A stretch of DNA of 64,000 nt, from the NCBI GenBank assembly GCA_963796155.1, contig CAWCKT010000012.1, forward strand, positions 62,001 to 126,000, written 5' to 3'. The notes below the pieces were generated by a model. The model was given only the letters and a program-made list of their open reading frames with translations. It ran no database searches and was not told the origin of the DNA. A program made the position numbers and the translations under genes. How positions within the stretch are numbered: position 1 is the first letter of the stretch; each line of letters starts with the position of its first letter. Below are positions 28,073 through 36,905 of this stretch, piece after piece. The stretch is from AP-15 sp963796155. GTDB lineage: Bacteria; Pseudomonadota; Alphaproteobacteria; ATCC43930; CGMCC-115725.

Positions 28073-29193
28073 GCCGTCACACTGGTCTTCGGGGCGAGAT
28101 TTCGGCCGAGCGCAGCGCAGATCGACAGCAGCTCATCGACGCGATGCGTGCAGCTGTGCCGCTCTGTAATCGTGGCGCGGCCATGCGCGGCCAGATGGGC
28201 ACGCAATCCGGCATCGCTGCGCAACGCACCGAGATGTTGGCACATCTCGGTGCTGTCGCGAGCGAGGAGGTAGTCATCGCCAGGAGTGAACAGGCCCTCG
28301 CAATCGTCCCAGGGCGCCGAGACCAGCGGAATCCCGCAGGCGAGCGCCTCAAAAATCCGGATCGTCGGGATGCCGGGCAGCATCCGCGTATAGGGCCGGC
28401 GCGGGATGTGCACTGTCATGCGCGCTGCGGCGAAGGACTGCGGCACACAAAAATTGGCGAGATAACCTGTATAATCGATACCGGCGGCAGCCAGCTCGGT
28501 CCGCGCTTCGGCCGGATAGCGCACGCCGTGCACCCGCGCCGTGAGGCCGAGCGTCGCGACCGGCTCGATCAGAAAGGCGCGGAGCTCGGCGGAGCGCTCC
28601 TCGTCGCCCCAGTTGCCGACCCATAACAGATCGCGTTCGTGCGGTTGCTCCGGGCGGGGACGGAATACGTGCAGATCGGCGGCTTCATGCCATCTGAACA
28701 CCTGCCGGCCCCAACCGCGGCGTCGATAGGCCTCGCATAGCGCTTCACCAAAGGCGAGCACGCCGTCGAACCCGTCAAGGTCGAGCCCCGCGATTTCTTG
28801 GGGTCCGCTGACCATTCGGTGATGAGTATCGTGGAACACTAGGAGGTGGGGGGCTCCGGCCCGCCCTCTCGCCGCCAAACGCCCGATCAGCCCCGCATCG
28901 CTCCACTCGTGGACCAGCACGAGCTCGGCGCCGCCGAGCGCGGCGTCGAGATCGAGCTCCTGCGGATCGTAAAGCGTCACCGGCAGGGTCGGATAAACGG
29001 CCCGCCAGGCCATAAGTGCGTCTTCTCCCAGATCTTCGGCCAGGTTGCGCGCGCTCCATCCATCCCTCGGCTCAAACGCGTGCACCGTGAATCCGCGTCT
29101 GTGCAATTCGCTGAGCACGCCACGCAGAAAATGCGCATTGCCGTGATTCCAGTCGGAACACAGCGAATGGCAGAACAGAACCACATTTGCCAT
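28069..29193 (-). CDS. CgeB-like glycosyltransferase (copy 4)
   Basis: Intact, 374 residues from MANVVLFCHSLCSDWNHGNA. Acceptor-domain blocks include LGGAELVLVHEWSDAGLIGR and HLLVFHDTHHRMVSG. The donor domain has RDLLWVGNWGDEERSAELRA, TVHIPRRPYTRMLPGIPTIR, IFEALACGIPLVSAPWDDCE and GLFTPGDDYLLARD. It opens on the TAATG shared with the upstream GT4 gene. An open frame continues upstream through that gene, but composition and the conserved start place the ATG at 29193. Confidence 0.85.
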   Translation of the reverse strand: MANVVLFCHSLCSDWNHGNAHFLRGVLSELHRRGFTVHAFEPRDGWSARNLAEDLGEDALMAWRAVYPTLPVTLYDPQELDLDAALGGAELVLVHEWSDAGLIGRLAARGRAGAPHLLVFHDTHHRMVSGPQEIAGLDLDGFDGVLAFGEALCEAYRRRGWGRQVFRWHEAADLHVFRPRPEQPHERDLLWVGNWGDEERSAELRAFLIEPVATLGLTARVHGVRYPAEARTELAAAGIDYTGYLANFCVPQSFAAARMTVHIPRRPYTRMLPGIPTIRIFEALACGIPLVSAPWDDCEGLFTPGDDYLLARDSTEMCQHLGALRSDAGLRAHLAAHGRATITERHSCTHRVDELLSICAALGRNLAPKTSVTA

Positions 29194-30288
29194 TACGCTG
29201 CCCGCCGCTCCCCCGCTATTCCGATCAGCTCGCGGTAAACTGCCCGATAGTGCTCGCCGGTGCTGCCGAGCGTGAACCGCTCGGCGCGCAGGCGTGCGGC
29301 AGCGCCGAGGCGTTCGCGTTCGCGGCGGTCGCCAATCAGGCGCCCAACTAAAGCCAGCCACTGGCCGCGGTCGGCAGGCGGCAAAAAGGCAGCCGCGCCG
29401 GCCCAGTTCTCTCGCAGTGAAGCGAGGTCCCCAAGGACCAGCGCACAGCCTGCCGCGGCAGCTTCGAGGATGCCGAGACCGAAAGGTTCGTAGAGCGCCG
29501 GCGCGGCAAAGATAGCCGCTTGTTCGAGCTTCGGTGTAATTCGGCCGGGGCGAGCACGCCCAATGGCCGGGCATGCAGCAAGCGGCGATCCCATGCTCCG
29601 GATGATCCAAACTGCCCGCAATCTCGATCGGCCAGACGAGCTGCGGCGCGATATCGTCGAGCAGCCGCAAATTCTTGGCCGCGTCCCAGATCCGTCCGGC
29701 GGCCATGATCACCGGCCGTTTCGGCTGCGAAGAAAACAGGCGATGATCGACGCCATTGGGAATGACGACGGCGTTGCGCAGTGGCCGCCCATATTGCCGG
29801 CGCAGATCATCGTGCACCGCTCTCGTGGGCGCGACGACGCAGGCCGCGGCGTCGAGCCCGCAGACCACCTGCCGGCAATATTCATTCCACTCCGGGGGTG
29901 CCCCTGTGCCATTCACGGCCATCCACCAGGAGAACACATCGGAGTGGGCGACAACCACGACCGGACGGTCGCCGCCGAGGCACGCCTGCGCATAGCCGTT
30001 GACATGCACAAGGTCGACGGCGTGCCGCTCGACGAGTGACGCCAGCCAATGGAGGCTGGCTGGAATATCGCCTTGTCCGCCCGCCATCCATTCGAGGCGA
30101 AAATTGCTCTGCGCCAAAGTGGCGTTGCCAACCCGGGCGACGTCGGCCAGTTGCTCTGGCTGCGCAGGTGGGCCGAGGATGGCCAAAACGAAATCGATCT
30201 CCGGCAGAGACCTACAAAGGCTCAGCGCATAAGACCAAACCCCGCCGACCGTGTCTGCGGTCATCAGGATGGTAGGACGCCCCTTCAC
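29193..30288 (-). pseudogene. GT4-family glycosyltransferase, frameshifted
   Basis: Starts with GTG at 30288, overlapping the radical SAM stop (GTGA). TILMTADTVGGVWSYALSLC is the GT4 glycine-rich N-terminus. LVHVNGYAQACLGGDRPVVV, AAACVVAPTRAVHDDLRRQY, AVVIPNGVDHRLF and PVIMAAGRIWDAAKNLRLLD follow. Two shifts near 29590 and 29530 interrupt the donor domain; GVLAPAELHR and KLEQAAIFAAPALYEPFGLG read in two other frames, then ILEAAAAGCALVLGD to the stop. The catalytic E-x7-E region is present but not in one frame. Confidence 0.75.
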
Positions 30289-31577
30289 CGCGGGGCCGTT
30301 TCCAATGCTGCGAGCCTCAGTGGCTTTGCTTCCTGGATGTCGCTGAAGCTGGCATGACGGTCGAGGTAATAATCGAGGGCGCGCTCCCAGGCAAAATCGT
30401 CGGGCAACCCCCACAAACGCCGATATTCCGGCGAACCGGGATATGGGAACAGAGGCACCGGCTCGTTCGCCCACACCCCTTGCTCACGCAGCGTGCAGCG
30501 CCAGCGTTCCACTTCTGCCGGGTCATCCTTGTCGGTCGCAATCAGGTTGGCCTGAACAAACGGTACGGATCGCTTGGCATGAACCAGTCGTCGGATCAGC
30601 TCGTCGGTCGAAGCGCGGCAGTCCTTGTCGAGCCAGTCGCGCCCCTCGGGAGTCAGGCTTTCAACCCCGGCCTCGATCGACACGCAACCGGCGGCGCCGA
30701 GCAGGTCCAGCATGTCGTCGCGCCACAGATCGATCCTGGTCTGGACGCCGAATTCGACGGGACGCTCGGCGATCGCTTCGAGCAGCTCACGCCAGGGCAG
30801 AAAGATCTCGTCGATGAAATAGACATAGCCGACCCCCGCCTTGATCAGATCATCGAGCTCGGCAAGGATTGTCGTCAGATGTCGACGGCGATAGCGGTCA
30901 CGAAAATTTTCCTTGGCGCAGAAGCTGCAATGGTAAGGGCAACCGCGAGAGGCTTCCATCTCTGCTCCCGGTGTCACCGGTGTAGCATCGAAGCGGTGGT
31001 GATGATGCCCGTGCCTCTTCAGTGTCGCTGCCGGCCATCGGAGTGCCGGCAAGCAGGTCATGTCTACCCCCTGCGGTCCGCCCTGAACGACAATCTCGCC
31101 GCCCAGCCGATAGCACAGGCCGGGAATCGCGCGCCAGTCTGCCTGCCGCGCATTGGCAAGGCCGACCAGAGCTTCCTCGCATTCGCCAAGTACGAGCATA
31201 TCGACTGCGAGCTTACGCAACGCAGTACGAGGGGTCGTCGAGCCGTGCGGGCCGACGGCAACCCTTGTTCCCGGAATGTCCGACAACGTCGCGAGCGCCG
31301 CTTGCGGTACGCGCAGCTCGGGCGGGGCGCAGCGCCAGAAGAGATAGCTCGGAGCGGTACAGACGACGAGCATGTCCGGTGCAAACGTCGCGACCCGGTC
31401 TCTTAATGCGGCGCGGTTCAAGGCTTCCGCCTGCGCGTCTATGATCGCGGCGTCGTGGCCGTTGCGCGCAAGAAGCGCCGCAGCGTACCCGAATTCCAAC
31501 GGCAGATGCGGCTCGCGGCAGCCGAAATAGATGCTGCCGGCGAAATCCCAGTTTGGGTTGACGAGTGCGACTTTCAT
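30285..31577 (-). CDS. B12-binding radical SAM protein (TIGR04295-like)
   Basis: Intact, 430 residues. The N-terminal cobalamin-binding-like Rossmann domain reads MKVALVNPNWDFAGSIYFGC and FAPDMLVVCTAPSYLFWRC. The radical SAM core has the CxxxCxxC cluster motif in ASRGCPYHCSFCAKENFRDR and the downstream GVSIEAGVESLTPEGRDWL-type block. I recognise it as the TIGR04295 family (from memory), which keeps company with TIGR04290 methyltransferases. Members of this class often methylate or rearrange unactivated carbons, so it may modify a sugar or inositol; the reaction is unknown. Ends overlap both neighbours by 4 bases. Confidence 0.85.
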   Translation of the reverse strand: MKVALVNPNWDFAGSIYFGCREPHLPLEFGYAAALLARNGHDAAIIDAQAEALNRAALRDRVATFAPDMLVVCTAPSYLFWRCAPPELRVPQAALATLSDIPGTRVAVGPHGSTTPRTALRKLAVDMLVLGECEEALVGLANARQADWRAIPGLCYRLGGEIVVQGGPQGVDMTCLPALRWPAATLKRHGHHHHRFDATPVTPGAEMEASRGCPYHCSFCAKENFRDRYRRRHLTTILAELDDLIKAGVGYVYFIDEIFLPWRELLEAIAERPVEFGVQTRIDLWRDDMLDLLGAAGCVSIEAGVESLTPEGRDWLDKDCRASTDELIRRLVHAKRSVPFVQANLIATDKDDPAEVERWRCTLREQGVWANEPVPLFPYPGSPEYRRLWGLPDDFAWERALDYYLDRHASFSDIQEAKPLRLAALETAPR

Positions 31578-32647
31578 TCGGCTGCCGCATGCAGTTCGGG
31601 CGAGGGGCTGTACTCGGCGGCCAACCAGTCGTGCAGCTGGCGCACCCCGTCCACCACGCCCGTCATTGGGCGCCAGCCGGTGGCTCCAGCGAATTTCCGG
31701 CAGTCCGACACGTACCAGCGCTGGTCACCGACCCTCCAGTTAGCGTAGTGAATTCGCGGCCGGATGCCGCGCAGCTCCGCGATATGATCGATCAACTCAT
31801 TGAGGCTCAGCGTATTGGCGGGCCCGCCGCCGATATTGAAGGCTTCTCCCGCCAGCCTCGGCAAGCATTGTTCGGCGGCAAGCAGGGCGCGAGCGAGATC
31901 CTGAACATGGAGAAGATCGCGCACTTGCCGGCCGTCGCCGTAGATCGCGATCGGTCTGTCCTGTGCCGCCCGGATCAGGAAGTGAGCCACCCATCCCTGG
32001 TCTTCAGTGCCGTGCTGATCGGGCCCGTAGATGCAGCTCATGCGAAATGCGACGGCCGGCAGACCATAGCTGCGGGCATAATCGAGCACGTATTGGTCGG
32101 CGGCCCCCTTTGAGCAGCCGTAGGGACTGCGAAACGACAAAGCGCGGCTCTCGCCGATGCCAATTCGCGCGAGCGCCATTGTTGGGTAGTATCGAGTGGC
32201 GGACGCGCTCAGCGGGATGTCGTCGAGCTCCCCATAGACCTTGTTGGTCGAGGTGAAGACGAGCCCGGCGGCTCCGCCCCGGTCGCGCAAGATCTCCAGC
32301 AAACCCAAGGTACCGCCGGCATTGACCGCGAAATCTTCGTCCGGCCTGCCGAGGCTGGTGGTCACCGCGACTTGCGCGGCGAAATGAAATACCGTATCGG
32401 CATCCGCTGCGGCCCGGCGCAGGGTTTCGACGTCTCTGATGTCAGCCTCGACGACTTGGAGCCGCCCGCCGTGACGGCATTGCAACCATCGCAGGTTTTG
32501 CTCGGCGCCGGCTCGCACTAAACTATCGTAAATGCGGATGCGCCGTCCCAGGGACAGCAGACAATCGGCGACATTGGTGCCGATGAAACCAGCGCCACCG
32601 GTGATCAGGACTGTCGCATGGGGCTTCACGGCGATCGATCCCGTCAT
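31574..32647 (-). CDS. NAD-dependent epimerase/dehydratase (CDP-paratose 2-epimerase-like)
   Basis: Extended short-chain dehydrogenase acting on a nucleotide sugar. TVLITGGAGFIGTNVADCLL is the NAD-binding motif, VFTSTNKVYG the Ser/Thr region, and SPYGCSKGAADQYVLDYARS contains the catalytic YxxxK. CIYGPDQHGTEDQGWVAHFL is close to the C2-epimerases that make tyvelose from paratose, and GDGRQVRDLLHVQDLARALL is the substrate-binding block. The frame is intact. The start overlaps the second epimerase by 4 bases. Confidence 0.85.
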   Translation of the reverse strand: MTGSIAVKPHATVLITGGAGFIGTNVADCLLSLGRRIRIYDSLVRAGAEQNLRWLQCRHGGRLQVVEADIRDVETLRRAAADADTVFHFAAQVAVTTSLGRPDEDFAVNAGGTLGLLEILRDRGGAAGLVFTSTNKVYGELDDIPLSASATRYYPTMALARIGIGESRALSFRSPYGCSKGAADQYVLDYARSYGLPAVAFRMSCIYGPDQHGTEDQGWVAHFLIRAAQDRPIAIYGDGRQVRDLLHVQDLARALLAAEQCLPRLAGEAFNIGGGPANTLSLNELIDHIAELRGIRPRIHYANWRVGDQRWYVSDCRKFAGATGWRPMTGVVDGVRQLHDWLAAEYSPSPELHAAAE

Positions 32648-33771
32648 ACCGTCAGGCCGCGTGATGCAAGGGCGCTGAGCGCCTCGCCCACGCGATCGAT
32701 TGCAATCCGCCCGTCGAGCCAGGCCACCAATTTCTCGATCCCCTCTTCGAGGGTGGTCCGCGGCGCGTAGCCGAGAATTGAACGGGCTTGGGAAATATCC
32801 GGAAAGCAGTGACGTATGTCGCCGGCGCGGGATTCGCCCGTGACTTCCGGCTCGATCGCGACACCGAGCGCATCCGCCAGAAGGCGAGCGACTTGGTTGA
32901 CCGTTACCGGCCGGCCGCTGCCTATGTTGAAGGCCCGCCCAACCGCGGCATCGCAGGAGAGCGCCAGTCGACAGGCTTCCGCCACGTCGCCGACATACAC
33001 AAAATCGCGGCGTTGTTCCCCGTCCTCGAAAATAAGCGGCGGACGGTTATTGAGGAGCCGCGCGGCGAAAATCGCCAGTACTCCAGTATAGGGGTTCGAC
33101 AGCGCCTGGTGCGGCCCGTAGACATTGAAGAAACGGAGCGCCACGGTCGGAATGGCGTAGGCTTCGCCGACCATCAAGCACAACCTCTCCTGGTCGTATT
33201 TTGATAGGGCGTAGACCGAACCCGTCGAAATCGGTTTGGTCTCGGGCGTCGGCAACGGCCGCAGCGGCTCCTCCGAGCTGCCGGTAGGTTCCCATGCACC
33301 TGCCCTCAGACGCAGCGGCGAGCGCTTGACCGAGGGCATCAGCCTGCCGTCTGTGGTACAGTAGAGCCCTTCGCCGTAGATGCTCATGCTCGACGCCACG
33401 ACCAGGCGGCTGAACGGTCTGCGTTTGGCACACTCGACCATCGCTTCGAGCAGGACGGCGGTACCGCGCGAGTTGACATCGATGTAGTCGGCCATCTCGT
33501 ACATGCTCTGCCCGACGCCGACACGCGCCGCGAGATGGATTACCGCACCGACATCCGCGAGCGCGCGCCTGACCATCCGCGGGGACCGAACATCGCCGAC
33601 GATCAGTTCGACGCGCTTGTCGAGATAGGCTGGAGGGTGGCGTCCCGGACCGTGGATTTGTGGATCGAGGCTATCGAGCGACCGGACGTCGTATCCCTGA
33701 TCGAGTAATGCAGCAGCGCAATGCGAAGCGATAAATCCCGCGCCCCCGGTAATCAGAACGGTTTTTGTCAT
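32644..33771 (-). CDS. NAD-dependent epimerase/dehydratase (UDP-sugar 4-epimerase-like)
   Basis: First gene of the 14-gene minus-strand operon. TVLITGGAGFIASHCAAALL binds NAD. AVIHLAARVGVGQSM, VVASSMSIYGEG and SVYALSKYDQERLC (catalytic Tyr and Lys) follow. LRFFNVYGPHQALSNPYTGV with EDGEQRRDFVYVGDVAEACR is typical of UDP-glucose/glucuronate 4-epimerase-like enzymes. Intact, 375 residues. The 240 bases before it (33772-34010) are the only gap where an operon promoter would fit. Confidence 0.85.
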   Translation of the reverse strand: MTKTVLITGGAGFIASHCAAALLDQGYDVRSLDSLDPQIHGPGRHPPAYLDKRVELIVGDVRSPRMVRRALADVGAVIHLAARVGVGQSMYEMADYIDVNSRGTAVLLEAMVECAKRRPFSRLVVASSMSIYGEGLYCTTDGRLMPSVKRSPLRLRAGAWEPTGSSEEPLRPLPTPETKPISTGSVYALSKYDQERLCLMVGEAYAIPTVALRFFNVYGPHQALSNPYTGVLAIFAARLLNNRPPLIFEDGEQRRDFVYVGDVAEACRLALSCDAAVGRAFNIGSGRPVTVNQVARLLADALGVAIEPEVTGESRAGDIRHCFPDISQARSILGYAPRTTLEEGIEKLVAWLDGRIAIDRVGEALSALASRGLTV

Positions 33772-34010
33772 TCCTGTTCGGGAAGTTGGTTAGGCCACCT
33801 CCACGAACAACGGGTACCAGCAGAAGGTTCAAACGTTTTAGATGAGATCTTCGTGCGCTCGTATTTTTAGTACAATTGTGGCCCCGAAATAATCGCAACG
33901 GGCAGTACTGGTCACTTCCGTTGAGCGATTACCAGTGACCTACACGTCCTGGTTAATTAGCGCCAGAGCCCCGATCGCTATTGCCTCGGTCCCCCTGAGG
34001 CGAGAGGCGG
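33772..34010 (-). promoter_or_regulatory. Probable promoter region of the glycan operon
   Basis: A gene-free interval unusually AT-rich for this window, with TTTTTAGTACAATTGTG around 33868-33884 on the plus strand. No clean sigma70 pair could be fixed, so only the region is reported. AGGA lies just before the ATG at 33771. The opposite side holds a GCCTC/GAGGC stem near 33986-34004 without a T-run, a weak terminator candidate for the gene ending at 34011. Confidence 0.35.
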
Positions 34011-34364
34011 TCACCCGCGGTGGTGCCGTGATGCGCGGCTTTGTCCGTGGCGCCGCGCCTCGGCAGTGTCGCGACCGATCAACTTGTTGAACAGGCTCTT
34101 CTCGCCGCCCGACATCCTGTCCTGGTAGAGAAGGGCCAGCCCGGCTTCGTCGAATTTGCGGAAGAACTCGTTCCAGGAGATTTCCTCCAAACTCTCGTCA
34201 TCGGAATTAGGCGCATCCGGAAATATCAAGCGGATGATGCCGGCATCCTTGCCCCGGTGCGTCGCCTTCACGGCACCGGGTTTGCCGCCACGAGATTCCG
34301 CCCATTTCCGGATTTGATCGTGGTCGGTCGTGATCTGGGCCTCGGCTGTCTTCTGGGCAGGCAT
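34011..34364 (-). CDS. Conserved uncharacterised protein
   Basis: A soluble protein of about 117 residues of a family I know only as conserved hypothetical. DHDQIRKWAESRGGKPGAVK, then IIRLIFPDAPNSDDESLEEI followed by SWNEFFRKFDEAGLALLYQD and GEKSLFNKLIGRDTAE are its usual blocks. MPAQKTAEAQ at 34364 is the best start; ATGs at 34367 and 34376 are in frame. Its neighbours (SDR, topoisomerase IB) form a group often seen in stress-related accessory regions of soil alphaproteobacteria. Confidence 0.6.
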   Translation of the reverse strand: MPAQKTAEAQITTDHDQIRKWAESRGGKPGAVKATHRGKDAGIIRLIFPDAPNSDDESLEEISWNEFFRKFDEAGLALLYQDRMSGGEKSLFNKLIGRDTAEARRHGQSRASRHHRG

Positions 34365-34485
34365 CATCCACTCCAATAAATGCAGCTATCCGCTTAACAG
34401 GCCTGCTGTCGGTCTCGTTCCGTCCGGCTACCTCCCCCCGCTTGCAGCGCGAGGAGCGGCACTAACTCGCGCTTTACAGCGCCGA

Positions 34486-35343
34486 TCAAAGGATCGGCTT
34501 GCCGCCGGTGACACCGACCATCGTGCCGGAGATATAGCTGGCTTCCTCGCTGGCCAGCAGTACATAAACCGGCGCCAGTTCCCGCGGCTGAGCCGGGCGT
34601 TTCATCGGCACCTGCTGGCCGAAGCGGGCAACTGCTTCCGGCGGCATTGTCGACGGGATCAGCGGCGTCCACACCGGCCCGGGTGCCACCGAATTGACCC
34701 GAATGCCCTTCTCGGCGAGAAGCTGCGCCAGCCCCGCGGTGAAATTCTGAATTGCACCCTTGCTGGTGGCATAGGCCAACAGGTGTGGGTTCGGGGCATC
34801 GGCGTTGATCGATGCCGTATTGATGATCGCGCTTCCCGGCGGCATGTGCGGAAGCGCCGCCTTGGTCAGATAGAACATCGCAGATATATTCACCGCGAGG
34901 GTCCGCTCCCACTCCTCATCGGAGATCTCGTCCGGCGCATTGAACGACATCTGGTGTGCGGCGTTGTTGACCAGCACGTCGATGCGCCCAAAAGCAGCTG
35001 CCGCCTTTTGGATCAGCTCGCGACAATGCCATGGATCGGCGATGTCGCCCGGCGTCAGCACGCATCGTCGGCCAGCCTCTTCGACGAGCTGTTTCGTCTC
35101 GCGGGCGTCGTCGTCCTCGTCGAGATAAGCGACAAGAAGGTCCGCGCCCTCCCGGGCGAAGGCGATGGCGACGGCTCGGCCAATACCCAAATCGCCGCCG
35201 GTCAACAGGACCTTTTTATCGGTCAAGCGGCCGGCACCGCGGTAGCTCTTCTCACCGTGGTCTGGTCGCGGGGTCATCTCGGCTGTGGTGCCGGGAACCG
35301 GCTGCTGCTGTTGCGGAAACGGCGGCTGTGGAAAATCTGTCAT
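34486..35343 (-). CDS. Short-chain dehydrogenase/reductase (YghA/YhxC-like)
   Basis: An intact oxidoreductase of about 285 residues. After a proline/glutamine-rich leader (FPQPPFPQQQQPVPG), the NAD(P) site appears as VLLTGGDLGIGRAVAIAF near residue 48; the second Gly-rich position is Asp-Leu, as in the YghA group. VLVNNAAHQMSF, SAIINTASINA and LLAYATSKGAIQNF (catalytic Tyr and Lys) follow. The end ISGTMVGVTGGKPIL is typical. The substrate is not known for this subgroup. The start at 35343 is chosen over 35376 because MTDFPQPP is the usual family start. Confidence 0.85.
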   Translation of the reverse strand: MTDFPQPPFPQQQQPVPGTTAEMTPRPDHGEKSYRGAGRLTDKKVLLTGGDLGIGRAVAIAFAREGADLLVAYLDEDDDARETKQLVEEAGRRCVLTPGDIADPWHCRELIQKAAAAFGRIDVLVNNAAHQMSFNAPDEISDEEWERTLAVNISAMFYLTKAALPHMPPGSAIINTASINADAPNPHLLAYATSKGAIQNFTAGLAQLLAEKGIRVNSVAPGPVWTPLIPSTMPPEAVARFGQQVPMKRPAQPRELAPVYVLLASEEASYISGTMVGVTGGKPIL

Positions 35344-35452
35344 GCGAAGCCCGATCGAGAGAAGGTTTCTGTTCAAACAATCGGGCCGTGGCTTCGGTTC
35401 GATGCTGCGAGCGACGGCACGCGGTTCCGGTCGTCACCAGCCCTGAGCGCGG

Positions 35453-36592
35453 CTATGCCGCTTCTTCCGCCAATTCGCCGAGCCGGAGCCGGAGAAAGGC
35501 AACGACCGCGGCTTCTTCAGCGCTCATCCCATCGATCTCTCGCGCCAGGTAATCGCCGGTCTGGTCGGCTAATGTCGCGAGCAGCGTGCCATCGAGGAAA
35601 CCCTCGAAGATCGCCGGATGGATGTAACATCGTCGGCAGATTGCCGGCGTGTTCCCGAGGTTCTTGGCGACCCGCTCAACCGCACGCACAACTGCCCGCT
35701 TGCGCATGGCATCGCTATCGACGCGTCTGAATTCGCGCAGCGCCAGCGCGGCAAGATTGGTGCCGGCCCACGTCCGGAAGTCCTTTGCCGTTATGTCCTC
35801 GCCGGTGATCTCGCGAAGATAGGCGTTGACTTCCGTCGAACTCACTGTGTGCCGCTCGCCCGCATCGTCGAGATACTGAAACAGTTCGTGGCCTGGAAGA
35901 TCCCGGCAAGATTTGACGATGCGCGCAACCCGTGGATCGTTGATGTCGGTCTCGTAATGGGTTCCGCCTTTCCCGCGAAAGCTGAGGTGGATGCGACCAC
36001 CTTTGATCTGGGCATGCCGGCTGCGTAACGTCGTCAGGCCAAAGCTCTTGTTCGATTTGGCGTATTCACTGTTGCCGACCCGAAAAAGGGTCAGCTCCAG
36101 CAGGCGTACCACAGCGGCCAGCACCCGCTCGCGCGGGAGACCATGGCGCCGCAAGTCGGCGTCGACCCGCGCCCGAATTAGTGGCAGCACCCGGGCGAAG
36201 GCTAACAGCTTATTGTATTTGGATTCGTCCCGGACCTCGCGCCAGCGAGGATGATAGCGATACTGCTTGCGTCCCCTCTGGTCGCGCCCAGTCGCCGGGA
36301 TATGCCCTTGCGGGTCCGGGTTGATCCAAACCTGAGCCCAGGCCGGCGGGATCACGATCGATTTGATCCGCCGCAGAGTGGCCAGATCGCGCACGAGGGA
36401 ACCGTCCGGTCGCCGATAATCGAACCCGCTGCGAGCCTTGTGGCGGGTGATCCCTGGTCTGTCGTCGAACGTATGATGCAACCGGGCGGCTGCCGCCGCG
36501 GCGAGGGGATCGAGGGCCGCAACGTCCGGGAGATTGAACGAAGTTTGGTCGTGACCTTTTCTCATGCGCTCAAGAGAACATTCCACACGCAT
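35453..36592 (-). CDS. DNA topoisomerase IB
   Basis: Bacterial type IB enzyme that relaxes supercoils through a 3'-phosphotyrosine. SIVIPPAWAQVWINPDPQGH, YRYHPRWREVRDESKYNKLL and the catalytic domain LLELTLFRVGNSEYAK, LSFRGKGGTHYE and AKDFRTWAGTNLAAL are all present. The nucleophilic Tyr is in ICRRCYIHPAIFEGF. The frame is intact. MRVECSLERM at 36592 is a reasonable start; an internal Met at 36565 is possible, and the extension to 36757 is not family-like. Not essential in bacteria; usually accessory. Confidence 0.9.
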   Translation of the reverse strand: MRVECSLERMRKGHDQTSFNLPDVAALDPLAAAAAARLHHTFDDRPGITRHKARSGFDYRRPDGSLVRDLATLRRIKSIVIPPAWAQVWINPDPQGHIPATGRDQRGRKQYRYHPRWREVRDESKYNKLLAFARVLPLIRARVDADLRRHGLPRERVLAAVVRLLELTLFRVGNSEYAKSNKSFGLTTLRSRHAQIKGGRIHLSFRGKGGTHYETDINDPRVARIVKSCRDLPGHELFQYLDDAGERHTVSSTEVNAYLREITGEDITAKDFRTWAGTNLAALALREFRRVDSDAMRKRAVVRAVERVAKNLGNTPAICRRCYIHPAIFEGFLDGTLLATLADQTGDYLAREIDGMSAEEAAVVAFLRLRLGELAEEAA

Positions 36593-36905
36593 GTGTGTTC
36601 CGCTGACCTGGTTGCCCGGAAGCGGGCCGTTCCGACCCGTTACGGCATAGGGAAATAAAGTGAGCGCGCCCCTGAGAATGGCGTGGCGGAGCCGACAGGA
36701 GCCGGAGCCGGTTTTACATGAATGACTGAATTGCCGAGAGGTATGGATGATGACCAAGCATCTATTGGCCGGACTGGCCGCTTTCTTCCTGAGCGGGCTG
36801 CGCTACCCGGAGAACCACCTCAAGCGTCTCGGGATCTAACTCGTCGCCTACCGCCGGCCTCTTCCCGCAGGGGTATGCTAGCGGACGGCGCGCGAGAGTT
36901 GCCAC
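36593..36905. other. Intergenic stretch, at most a 29-residue ORF
   Basis: Nothing convincing. A tiny plus-strand frame at 36750-36839 begins MTKHLLAGLAAFFLSGLRYP and could be a small membrane peptide, but it has no clear ribosome site and no recognised relatives. Confidence 0.2.

Noticed and set aside
28069..30474. Single 801-residue fusion glycosyltransferase
   Set aside because: The open frame joins a frameshifted GT4 gene to a complete CgeB-like gene; the middle is out-of-frame text, and the second gene has its own ATG on a TAATG.
30354..31406. 350-residue plus-strand frame opposite the radical SAM gene
   Set aside because: Antisense shadow typical of GC-rich coding DNA; the minus strand has clear radical SAM motifs.
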